Source of the DNA: JAAYEB01 sp035306725
Lineage (GTDB): Bacteria; Fibrobacterota; Chitinivibrionia; Chitinivibrionales; Chitinispirillaceae
NCBI GenBank assembly: GCA_035306725.1
Contig: DATGNN010000028.1
Span: forward strand, 1 to 5,765
Length of the DNA stretch: 5,765 bases
Reading direction: 5' to 3'
The translations under genes were made by a program, and so were the position numbers. Shown one piece after another: positions 1 through 5,765 of this stretch. Below the pieces are notes generated by a model, which saw only the letters and a program-made list of their open reading frames with translations, made no database searches and was not told the origin of the DNA. Positions within the stretch are counted from its first letter, which is position 1. The number at the start of each line of letters is the position of its first letter.

Positions 1-218
1 TCATAACCAAGGTCACCTGTTCCTTGTGCTGCCACCCGAAGAGTACATGATACACCCAATTCGACATCAAAAAGCGTATCGGTCATTTCAGTGATTTCTG
101 GTTTAACGGCCCTGAAAAAAGTGATAGTTGAATCTTTGGCCCGATCTTCCTGATCCGGATAACAGTATTCTATTGTTACAGTATGAAATCCCCCCGTAAT
201 CGGAGAATGCTCAATAAC
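1..218 (-). pseudogene. Continuation of the Ig-like repeat gene beyond an in-frame TAG, cut by the left edge
   Basis: Reading the minus strand in the frame of the ORF at 219-491, past the TAG at 219-221, gives 72 complete sense codons with no further stop up to the window edge. The first residues, VIEHSPITGGFHTVTIEY, look like the closing strands of the beta-sandwich domain begun before the stop. After a linker around KPEITEMTDTLFDVELG comes what looks like the start of a second Ig-like domain (CTLRVAAQGTGDLGY). I see no ribosome-binding site or good start codon between the stop and the edge; the first internal ATG (84-86) lies inside the linker. This is therefore best read as the distal part of one gene split by a nonsense codon. 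A sequencing error or stop-codon readthrough would look the same. The true 3' end is outside the window. Confidence 0.7.
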
Positions 219-491
219 CTACTCTTTCTCGCCTTTTCCTTTCCACTTGGTCCAACTGGAACCGTCCAGGGAATAGCGGAACAGATTGTAATGACGTTCT
301 TTATCATTACCGATTAGAACCATGCGTAAGGTATCGGTGAGAATCGTATCTCCGTCCGAAACGTTTGACGAAGTGTCCAAAGTAAATGATGGCTGTTTAT
401 AGGCGGAGTCGCCCGGATTGTATATGTTTCCTTTGAATTCACAGAAAAAGATCAACAGCATGGAAATGGAAAGTAAAACAAGCCGTTTCAT
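219..491 (-). CDS. N-terminal part of an exported Ig-like repeat protein, ended by an in-frame TAG
   Basis: The ORF encodes 90 residues. I start it at the ATG at 489-491 because GGGAGA stands just upstream (496-501) and the product then opens with a classic export signal: MKR, then a hydrophobic run (residues 4-16) ending at Cys17. The Cys suggests a lipoprotein, but the preceding F-F does not fit a standard lipobox, so lipidation is uncertain. An upstream in-frame ATG at 531-533 would put extra residues ahead of the signal and is less likely. Residues 35-90 look like one beta-sandwich repeat (SFTLDTSSNVSDGDT, then LFRYSLDGSSWTKW). The TAG falls just after GKGEKE, inside this domain, and the frame stays open beyond it. 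The start lies 69 bp after the stop of the 561-1517 gene with no terminator between, so the two may share a transcript. Such Ig-like repeats usually belong to surface proteins; no specific function can be assigned. Confidence 0.65.
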   Translation of the reverse strand: MKRLVLLSISMLLIFFCEFKGNIYNPGDSAYKQPSFTLDTSSNVSDGDTILTDTLRMVLIGNDKERHYNLFRYSLDGSSWTKWKGKGEKE

Positions 492-495
492 AAAA

Positions 496-501
496 TCTCC
501 C
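496..501 (-). promoter_or_regulatory. Ribosome-binding site deciding the start at 491
   Basis: GGGAGA on the minus strand, 4 bases before the ATG at 489-491. It selects this ATG over the in-frame ATGs at 531-533 and 501-503, giving a clean N-terminal signal sequence. Confidence 0.6.
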
Positions 502-560
502 ATAAATGATATATTTTTTACAGAAAAAGCCAATAAAGGAATCCGCGCTTTTTTTTCAGG

Positions 561-1517
561 TTATCGATGCATTGTTACCGTTACCACCGCTCCTGTATAA
601 CCCGGTAAAATAACCGGTGCTATTGTTACTTTTTTCTCTTCATGCCTATTCAATCGCCAGTAGAGTACTGCGCCTGTTGCAATTGCTGCAATAGAGAACG
701 TACCTGCACCTATTGCAGTATATGCTTGAACTTCGGCATCATTATTAATTTCACTGGCTTTTACAGGATCTGCGGTTACACTATACTTTTTTCTTAGATT
801 TGCCCACTTGGACAAAAACACCAGAGAGACCACGCCGCTTGCCACTCCCGTACCTGCAATAATTACAGGAATTCCCTTTTTTACGAAAATGTTTTGTTTC
901 TTTTCAGGGATATGCTGAGATTCATTATGAGTGGTCTTCTGAATTTCGTTGTTACAGGAAAATGCTATATCATCCTGAACGTACTGGATTTTATCCTTTA
1001 TTGTAAAATGAAACTGTCCGTTCTGGCGGAATAACCCGTTTTCTATCAGAATGTCGGATATTTGTGATTTTATACCGTATACAGAAAAACGGAGGGAAAA
1101 ATATTTCAGTGAAACAATCTCCGATTTGCTGGAAACAAGGATTCCATTCCAGTCAAAAGGGTTCGGGAGTTGTTCCGCAGTGGTATTGTATTCTCCATCA
1201 TTAATCGAGGTAAAGATAACGCGGTTTTCCTGTGTACCTTCAACAAAAAGATCGCCATGAACTTTCAGGCCGGTAAAAGGTTTAAAAAGAAATACGCATC
1301 CTTCCTTAATTACTGCTTTTTTTCCTTCAGGCACCGTAATATCGTCAACAACTACATAAGGTCCATCTTTTGCAGAAAAACTCATTTTACCTATGCTGCC
1401 GGAAAGTTCAGTTTGGGCATGCAAACCGGACACACTGAAAAAGGCAATTACAATGAACAGACAGCACGAATGCCAAAAATTATTTGAACCGGTAATTGTA
1501 CAGAAATAACGCAACAT
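561..1517 (-). CDS. Exported beta-helix-like protein with two C-terminal membrane helices
   Basis: The product has 318 residues from the ATG at 1515-1517, ending in TAA. This start has AGGA 8 bases upstream and opens a signal sequence whose hydrophobic core is residues 18-30, with probable cleavage after Ala34 (GLHA/QTE). The frame stays open to an ATG at 1656-1658, but that would place about 47 odd residues before the signal and would overlap a possible promoter. Residues 50-175 look like a short right-handed parallel beta-helix with stacked short strands: VPEGKKAVIKEGCVFLFKP, GLKVHGDLFVEGT, VIFTS, DWNGILV, SVYGIKS. A polar linker follows, then two hydrophobic, small-residue-rich helices at about 215-236 and 265-287, and a short tail. 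The likely arrangement is an extracytoplasmic domain anchored in the inner membrane by a helical hairpin. The beta-helix resembles the protein at the right edge in style. I do not recognise a named family, and enzymatic activity is not indicated. Confidence 0.8.
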   Translation of the reverse strand: MLRYFCTITGSNNFWHSCCLFIVIAFFSVSGLHAQTELSGSIGKMSFSAKDGPYVVVDDITVPEGKKAVIKEGCVFLFKPFTGLKVHGDLFVEGTQENRVIFTSINDGEYNTTAEQLPNPFDWNGILVSSKSEIVSLKYFSLRFSVYGIKSQISDILIENGLFRQNGQFHFTIKDKIQYVQDDIAFSCNNEIQKTTHNESQHIPEKKQNIFVKKGIPVIIAGTGVASGVVSLVFLSKWANLRKKYSVTADPVKASEINNDAEVQAYTAIGAGTFSIAAIATGAVLYWRLNRHEEKKVTIAPVILPGYTGAVVTVTMHR

Positions 1518-1525
1518 TTTAGGTT

Positions 1526-1529
1526 TCCT
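1526..1529 (-). promoter_or_regulatory. Ribosome-binding site deciding the start at 1517
   Basis: AGGA (within CAGGAAACC on the minus strand) lies 8 bases before the ATG at 1515-1517. The alternative in-frame ATGs at 1551-1553 and 1656-1658 lack a comparable site, so translation most likely begins at 1517. Confidence 0.55.
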
Positions 1530-1629
1530 GTTTTGATGCAGGGAGCAATTCATAATCTGCTGTTTTATGATTAATAAACAACAGATCTCTGATTTTTTAA
1601 GAGAGTTTATAAAAATCAAAAGCAATGAT

Positions 1630-1658
1630 AAAATATTTAATTCTGTACTTTCAATCAA
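1630..1658 (-). promoter_or_regulatory. Possible sigma-70-type promoter for the 561-1517 gene
   Basis: On the minus strand TTGATT (1653-1658) is followed after 17 bases by TATTTT (1630-1635). Each hexamer matches four of six consensus positions and the spacing is ideal. It would leave a leader of roughly 100 bases before the ATG at 1517. The region is AT-rich, so chance matches are common, and the promoter consensus of this organism is unknown. Confidence 0.25.
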
Positions 1659-1982
1659 ACAAAAAAGCCATTTAGGTTGATTTTATTAATACTGATAGAT
1701 GTATACAAGGGAATACTATATTTAACCTTGTAGATTTTCTACATCGACTCATGCACAAGTCTGGTTGCAGAAAAGATTACCTGCTAATAATCTTTATTAG
1801 AAATGTACAAAGGTTCCTTTCTATTAGACAAGAATTCGGATTGCCGGTTCACACGGAGTATTATTGCTTGGCTGCATGGGTACTGACCGGCTTATGGCAC
1901 AGCTAACCAGATATTATATCCTAACCTGTTATTGTTGCTGTTGGTAATACTATAGGCTATAATGGTCAAATCGTAATATAGT
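1659..1982. other. Gene-free stretch with several inverted repeats
   Basis: I find no convincing gene here on either strand. The longest start-to-stop reading on the plus strand, 1751-1906 (51 residues), has no ribosome-binding site. The stretch holds a cluster of inverted repeats. TACAAGG (1704-1710) pairs with CCTTGTA (1726-1732), and the flanking GATGTA (1698-1703) pairs with TACATC (1740-1745), leaving a 7-base bulge. TGTAGA/TCTACA (1729-1734 and 1738-1743) forms a competing local hairpin. CTAATAA/TTATTAG (1784-1790 and 1794-1800) has a 3-base loop. GCCGGT (1843-1848) and ACCGGC (1886-1891) are far apart. None has a T-tract like the terminators on either side. The stretch may hold leader RNA, a small RNA or decayed sequence. 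Confidence 0.5.
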
Positions 1983-2015
1983 AAAAAAGCTTTTGCTGAA
2001 ACGCAAAAGCCTTTT
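1983..2015 (-). terminator. Intrinsic terminator of the GH116-like gene
   Basis: On the minus strand an 8-bp perfect stem, GCTTTTGC with GCAAAAGC, encloses a 6-base loop (GTTTCA) and runs directly into six T. The stem extends with a G-T pair and A-T pairs at its base. It begins about 28 bases after the TAA of the hydrolase gene. Matching A-rich and T-rich flanks might allow weaker action on the opposite strand, where no gene is seen. Confidence 0.85.
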
Positions 2016-2042
2016 GTCGAAAAGATATTTGTAAAGTTCGCT

Positions 2043-4697
2043 TTATCTGGAAACAACATTAACAGTTTTTGTAACCGAACCGGACGGTGATGAAAGTCGG
2101 AGGATGGCAAATACAGAACCTACTGCTTTTCCATCCACAGTCTTACCATTCCAGTTGAATTTATGTGATCCGGCAGAAACTTTCTTTGACATAATTTTGC
2201 CGATTCTGGAACCATTAATGGTAAACAGTTCCATTTCCACCATACCCGATATGTCTGCGGAGTAATGAATTGGTGCACCGGCACCGAGGCAGAATGAATT
2301 TACAGCAAGTGATTTTAAATTTAGTAATTCTCTTGCTTTTCCAATTGATACCGGATGGTCATATACCTGGATTTTCACTCCATCAGGACCGATCTGAATC
2401 GGGGCCGCAAGAGTTACCCGTATGTTCTCTTCCGGATCGGAACCTTCAACTTTGATAGTCGGATTGGCAGAACCCTCCACAAGAACAAACGGTTCATTAG
2501 TACCGGTATTATTCTTGAGTACAATCTCTTTTATGGTAACAGGATTATCATATTTGACTGTAATAGACTGTTTTAATCCAGTTTCGTCATCACCGGTTTC
2601 ATCATAATCCAGCGTACCATGTCCCTTGGGGTTTAGTAAAATCGCATTTGTGATTTTGCCATTCATTTCACTCGGTACCCGAGGTCTGATCCAGAGACGG
2701 TTAAAAGCGTTATCTATCATATAACCGCAAAACTGAAAATAGGAGTGCCAGACAATAGGTGCAGTCATATAACTGTCATGACCCCAGTTTCCATCATTTT
2801 GCTGTAGTGACTGCCAGAAAACCTCCTGGGGAACCTCATCATAGTAGTAATCATAATCCTGCTTGTGAATAAAAAGTGCGTCATCAGGTCTATTAATTGC
2901 AATTTCAGAACCGCCATAATGATCAACACAATAAAAAATCCACTCACCATTTGCCCTCACACCTCCGGTTTTCTGTTTATCCCGCATTTTTTTTACGGTT
3001 TTAGTAATAAAATCCGCATCCATTATCGGTTCAAGGCAGAAATAGTTAGCCCAACTGTACCCTGCAATATGCCCTTCAGGAAAAAATCCGCTGGGTTGTA
3101 CAGATGCATTTACACCATAGTCATTTGAATTGCCGTACTTCTGTTTATACTCTTGTTTTGCCTGTTCAAAGTATCCATAGTATGTATCGGATAATTGATC
3201 ATCGCCAATAAATTTAGCCATTTCGGACATAGCGAGATACGTGGTTATTGCCAGACCGCCATTGTATTCCGGAGTCAGACTGCAATTTGATCCGTCTGGT
3301 CTCGCCACACCATCACATCTGTCGTAAGTACTATGACTTTGAAGAGGGAGCTTTGAACCATTGCCGCATTGCGAAAGCAATCTTTCTCCAGCTTTTTTAA
3401 GTGCGGTCCAGCTTTTTTGGAGCGAATCTAAATCTCCGGTTGCAAGCATAAGCTCATAAGCCTTGAAAATAAACATGCAGTTAAGATCTGCCCAGGTATC
3501 GGTGTTCGAAAACCACCAGTAGTCAGGATGGTCTCTATCATCCCAGGCTAGTAAATGACGATTGTAGTTTGTAGAACCTTTAGAAAAACTTTGTGTCCCC
3601 TGATTGAAATCATGATGAATCTGTCCACTCGATTTTTGCTGCCGAGCCCAGTACTGAAGCTCATGCCACTGGACACTGGGCCAGTTGAATGTATAAAAGA
3701 CCGCTGCATGCTGTCCCTGGTCTATTGTTCCGATAATTCCGTAATTGCCTTCCCAGAATGCTGTACGGCCGTCTTTTGCGCATACCGAGTTGTGGATGAG
3801 AGGATAAGTATTATTGAGTAAACGATCCTTGTACCATTCGGGAAAATTTGATGCCATGACACGATCGACAAAAGAAGTAATGCCGTCCCTGACAGCATCG
3901 AATTTCGATAATCCAAAATCGGCAGCTTCCTTTGAGTTTTCATAAAAATTATGATAATAATAATTTTCATTATCATAGGTACGGTACCATGCCAGAACAA
4001 ATTTGAAATGAATTGTTTCCCCTGCGGGGATATTGCATTTGGCTGCAACCAGGTTGCCATCAGAATTTGACAGGCTGCCGTCATTAGAAAACGAACCAAC
4101 TGCACCGGCACTGAAACTCGGTGATGTGCCGTCACAATCAACAGCCAGATATGCATTATCGGGTGAACCTGGAAAGCTTATCGCCTTGTTTCCGCTTTCA
4201 ACTTTTCCACTGTTTGCTCCACCAAGGAGACCACCATTGTCAAACTCCAATGCCACTGCAGCATCTACCGCTTCTGTGCCGTTGTTAACCGCTGTAATAT
4301 CGAAAAATGCAAGCGGAGATGTTGCAAGCTGATAATTTTCTGTACCTTCACCAGGAAGATACGGACCAAAGGCATCCAAAGTAAATTTGATACCGCCGAT
4401 TGTACCAAAATCAGCAGTCTGCAAAGGACATTTTGCATCTTCAGAAACCGCCCTCTTCTGGGATTCGGATGTCCCGCCGGCGAAGAAATGGAAACCGCTT
4501 AAAGAGATTCGATCTTCATCTTTATCCGCAGCTGCGGGGGGCAGTTTACCGCTTACAGAAAACTTGTGTCCATCAAAAACGACATACCCTGTACCCATTC
4601 CTCCAAGTGGCGTACCACCAGTACCGGATAATGCAAATAATGAAGAGAATAAGCATAAAACAGCGATCTGGATTCGCAATAGTCTTATCAACAACAT
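2043..4697 (-). CDS. Secreted GH116-like glycoside hydrolase with a FlgD/type IX-like C-terminal domain
   Basis: The product has 884 residues and ends in TAA. The ATG has AGGGAGGT three bases upstream and opens a signal peptide (core about 11-22, probable cleavage after A-L-S at 22-24). The mature protein starts near GGTPLGGMGTG, the glycine-rich opening of GH116 enzymes. About 25-270 is a beta-sandwich and about 275-690 the helical barrel. Aligned from memory to the characterised bacterial enzyme TxGH116, Glu316 (FWEG) fits the nucleophile, Asp459 (TYD) the acid/base, and Asp326 (TIDQG), His362 (IHHDF) and Thr457 other active-site residues. WADLN (402-406) and EYNGGLA (477-483) are also family-like. 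The Glu and Arg that grip the glucose hydroxyls near the barrel end are not evident. A beta-rich segment (700-790) follows, then about 795-884, a FlgD-like or sorting-type domain (MELFTINGSRIGK, AGSHKFNWNG). Family members cleave beta-glucosides, some beta-xylosides or glucosylceramide. The substrate here is unknown, and cell-surface or extracellular action is inferred. Confidence 0.85.
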   Translation of the reverse strand: MLLIRLLRIQIAVLCLFSSLFALSGTGGTPLGGMGTGYVVFDGHKFSVSGKLPPAAADKDEDRISLSGFHFFAGGTSESQKRAVSEDAKCPLQTADFGTIGGIKFTLDAFGPYLPGEGTENYQLATSPLAFFDITAVNNGTEAVDAAVALEFDNGGLLGGANSGKVESGNKAISFPGSPDNAYLAVDCDGTSPSFSAGAVGSFSNDGSLSNSDGNLVAAKCNIPAGETIHFKFVLAWYRTYDNENYYYHNFYENSKEAADFGLSKFDAVRDGITSFVDRVMASNFPEWYKDRLLNNTYPLIHNSVCAKDGRTAFWEGNYGIIGTIDQGQHAAVFYTFNWPSVQWHELQYWARQQKSSGQIHHDFNQGTQSFSKGSTNYNRHLLAWDDRDHPDYWWFSNTDTWADLNCMFIFKAYELMLATGDLDSLQKSWTALKKAGERLLSQCGNGSKLPLQSHSTYDRCDGVARPDGSNCSLTPEYNGGLAITTYLAMSEMAKFIGDDQLSDTYYGYFEQAKQEYKQKYGNSNDYGVNASVQPSGFFPEGHIAGYSWANYFCLEPIMDADFITKTVKKMRDKQKTGGVRANGEWIFYCVDHYGGSEIAINRPDDALFIHKQDYDYYYDEVPQEVFWQSLQQNDGNWGHDSYMTAPIVWHSYFQFCGYMIDNAFNRLWIRPRVPSEMNGKITNAILLNPKGHGTLDYDETGDDETGLKQSITVKYDNPVTIKEIVLKNNTGTNEPFVLVEGSANPTIKVEGSDPEENIRVTLAAPIQIGPDGVKIQVYDHPVSIGKARELLNLKSLAVNSFCLGAGAPIHYSADISGMVEMELFTINGSRIGKIMSKKVSAGSHKFNWNGKTVDGKAVGSVFAILRLSSPSGSVTKTVNVVSR

Positions 4698-4700
4698 TTT

Positions 4701-4708
4701 ACCTCCCT
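4701..4708 (-). promoter_or_regulatory. Strong ribosome-binding site of the GH116-like gene
   Basis: AGGGAGGT on the minus strand sits three bases before the ATG at 4695-4697. The match to the anti-Shine-Dalgarno sequence is strong, although the spacing is on the short side. It fixes the start of the 884-codon reading frame. Confidence 0.7.
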
Positions 4709-4772
4709 AAAGGATAAATTTTGATATGGTAACAATTATTTTTAAATAATCACGAACACTTATTAATCATAT

Positions 4773-4800
4773 TTAATATAATCAATTCAGCAGATAACAA
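4773..4800 (-). promoter_or_regulatory. Possible promoter of the GH116-like gene
   Basis: On the minus strand TTGTTA (4795-4800), a 16-base spacer and TATTAA (4773-4778) make a four-of-six plus four-of-six match to sigma-70 hexamers. The implied leader is about 70 bases. The surrounding DNA is so AT-rich that this is only a candidate. Confidence 0.2.
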
Positions 4801-5018
4801 CTGTTTTTTTAAACTTGTTAGCTGGAAAAAGATAAAAAAACTTTATTAGGTTAGAGATTTCTGTTTTGATTTTTCTTTCAAGTACCAGCATCCCTGATAA
4901 AATCTGTCCGGGATTTGTGGCTTGAATCGGAGACGATTTCCTTTACACGAGTCTTTTTCGCGTACATTGGCAAAAGAATCAGATCCAGAAGGTTTAATAT
5001 TCCTTCGCGAACGATTAA

Positions 5019-5168
5019 GATAACGACAACGATAACGACAACGATAACGACAACGATAACGACAACGATAACGACAACGATAACGACAACGACAACGATA
5101 ACGACAACGACAACGATAACGACAACGATAACGACAACGATAACAACAACGATAACAACAACGATAAC
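5019..5168. repeat. Array of 25 hexamers, GAYAAC type, mostly as a 12-bp unit
   Basis: Reading the plus strand from 5019, exactly 25 consecutive hexamers fit GATAAC or GACAAC, apart from two AACAAC copies near the right end (5145-5150 and 5157-5162). They mostly alternate as GATAACGACAAC. The alternation is broken by an extra GACAAC at 5091-5096 and at 5109-5114, which looks like slippage by half a unit. Both AACAAC variants lie at the edge nearest 5168, as expected where array ends escape homogenisation. The frame of the array on the plus strand (Asp-Asn repeats) is closed by TAA at 5016-5018 and TAG at 5178-5180. All three minus frames are open and would give LSLS, RYRC or VIVV repeats. I treat it as non-coding satellite-like DNA; a role is unknown. 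Confidence 0.95.
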
Positions 5169-5316
5169 GGTGAAAGGTAGATATGACCTTCACAGACATA
5201 CAACCTTTTCTGCGGTAAGCTAATCGAAATCAATCGTTTGATTCAGGTATAAATTTCTGTTTCCTGATTTCCACATGACTAAAACAACTCAATTTATAAA
5301 GATCAAAAGGTTAGAG

Positions 5317-5349
5317 AAAACCGGTTTGATAGATTTGCAAACCGGTTTT
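5317..5349 (-). terminator. Hairpin terminator of the right-edge beta-helix gene
   Basis: A perfect 12-bp inverted repeat, AAAACCGGTTTG (5317-5328) and CAAACCGGTTTT (5338-5349), encloses a 9-base loop. On the minus strand the stem begins 27 bases after the TAA at 5377-5379 and its descending arm ends in four T. The symmetric A/T ends would allow it to work on both strands. The T-tract is short, so a protein-binding palindrome is a less likely alternative. Confidence 0.75.
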
Positions 5350-5376
5350 GCTTAATATGGAAGAGGTGTAATGAAA

Positions 5377-5765
5377 TTACTGAATGATCAATAGGGAATC
5401 TTTGCCGTTATTGGAATATGTATTCCCTGAGATTAATTCGGGATTGGCATTTTTGTCGATAACTATACCATACTCCCGGTTGTTTTTAAAACTGCAGTTT
5501 TCAACTTTTACGCTTGCATCAACATAAACACCACTGGTGGCTTTGTTTACCTTACAGTATTTCAGTTCTGTTTTCACATCTGCATTTTTTCCGATTCTTA
5601 TACCGCCAGTAATCCCGTCTTCATCAGCACCCCAGTACTCATCCTGATCATAGGAATCAAATATTATAGGTAAATTATCTGAACCACTGGCAATTAACGC
5701 TCCGGGGTTTTCTTTTCCCACATCAATATAAGCACCAGGTAAAAAATGAAACACTGTACCTGGAT
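5377..5765 (-). CDS. C-terminal part of a parallel beta-helix protein, cut by the right edge
   Basis: The frame is open from the window edge to TAA at 5377-5379, giving 128 complete codons; the start lies outside the window. The GTG at 5752-5754 is internal, since the frame continues upstream as PGTVFHF without a stop. The sequence has the short stacked strands and turns of a right-handed parallel beta-helix: PGTVFHFLPGAYIDV, GALIASGSDNLPIIFDS, GGIRIGKNADV, LKYCKVNKATSGVYV, VENCSFKNNREYGIVI, and a final NTYSNNG turn. Two Cys occur at equivalent rung positions (YC and NC). Such folds occur in carbohydrate-active enzymes and in surface proteins. No catalytic motif of a pectate lyase or polygalacturonase is visible, so a structural or binding role at the cell surface is the cautious reading. 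It ends in its own terminator and is separated by 679 bp from the hydrolase gene. Confidence 0.85.
   Translation of the reverse strand, partial: PGTVFHFLPGAYIDVGKENPGALIASGSDNLPIIFDSYDQDEYWGADEDGITGGIRIGKNADVKTELKYCKVNKATSGVYVDASVKVENCSFKNNREYGIVIDKNANPELISGNTYSNNGKDSLLIIQ

Larger units (their letters stand above)
4709..5376. other. Intergenic region holding the hydrolase leader, a hexamer array and a terminator
   Basis: This stretch contains no gene I can support. From 4709 to about 4850 it is very AT-rich and probably includes the hydrolase promoter and leader. From about 4850 to 5018 it has ordinary composition, and the frames running into it from the repeat give no recognisable protein. 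The hexamer array fills 5019-5168. A small inverted repeat, AATCAA/TTGATT, lies at 5228-5243. The terminator of the right-hand gene is at 5317-5349. Long open frames across 4846-5233 exist on both strands only because the repeat unit is a multiple of three bases and lacks stops in most frames. Confidence 0.6.

Noticed and set aside
506..533. Promoter-like TTGGCT, 16-base spacer, TATCAT on the minus strand before the Ig-repeat gene
   Set aside because: Transcription would begin at or inside the ribosome-binding site at 496-501, leaving almost no leader, so it is unlikely to serve this start.
1518..1658. N-terminal extension of the 561-1517 gene to the ATG at 1658
   Set aside because: It has no ribosome-binding site, puts about 47 residues before a clear signal sequence and overlaps a promoter candidate.
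1751..1906. Small plus-strand reading frame of 51 residues
   Set aside because: There is no ribosome-binding site, the composition is not protein-like and it overlaps inverted repeats.
3722..4156. Overlapping 144-residue minus-strand frame inside the hydrolase gene
   Set aside because: It is a shadow of the 884-codon gene, which has a signal peptide and family motifs throughout.
5019..5168. CRISPR array or plasmid-type iterons
   Set aside because: The units are contiguous hexamers without spacers, much shorter than CRISPR repeats or usual iterons, and no cas or replication gene is nearby.
4915..5223. Plus-strand frame with ITTT repeats
   Set aside because: It relies on a TTG start with no good ribosome-binding site and is open mainly because the hexamer array lacks stops in that frame.
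4848..5317. Ten-base direct repeats AGGTTAGAGA (4848 and 5308) and ATTTCTGTTT (4857 and 5254) as possible ends of a mobile element
   Set aside because: Matches of this length are expected by chance in AT-rich DNA of this size, and no transposase or terminal inverted repeats accompany them.

Overview
The window looks like chromosomal DNA from a Gram-negative bacterium with many exported proteins and moderate, slightly AT-rich composition. All convincing genes are on the minus strand and every predicted product has an export signal or an exported-type fold. The mix of a large secreted glycoside hydrolase with a FlgD-like/type IX-like C-terminal domain, short parallel beta-helix surface proteins and an Ig-repeat protein fits the FCB superphylum (Fibrobacterota, Chitinispirillia-like). 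That placement is inferred from style only; no rRNA or marker gene is present.

Layout in minus-strand transcription order, right to left. (1) 5765-5377: the 3' part of a parallel beta-helix protein, cut by the window edge and followed by a strong hairpin terminator (5317-5349). (2) 5316-4698: a non-coding stretch dominated by a 150-bp array of 25 hexamers (5019-5168), ending in the AT-rich leader of the next gene. (3) 4697-2043: an intact 884-codon gene for a secreted glycoside hydrolase that I place in or near GH116 (beta-glucosidase/glucosylceramidase family), followed by an intrinsic terminator (1983-2015). (4) 1982-1659: about 320 bp without a gene but with several inverted repeats. (5) 1517-561: a 318-residue exported protein with a short beta-helix-like domain and two C-terminal membrane helices. 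(6) 491-1: a gene for an exported Ig-like-repeat protein interrupted by an in-frame TAG at 219-221; the same frame stays open for all 72 further complete codons to the window edge.

Genes 5 and 6 lie 69 bp apart with no visible terminator and may be co-transcribed. The hydrolase and the right-edge beta-helix gene each look like separate transcription units because each ends in its own terminator. I see no mobile element, CRISPR array, tRNA or rRNA. The points most worth checking are the TAG inside the Ig-repeat gene, the architecture and altered sugar-binding residues of the GH116-like enzyme, and the hexamer array.
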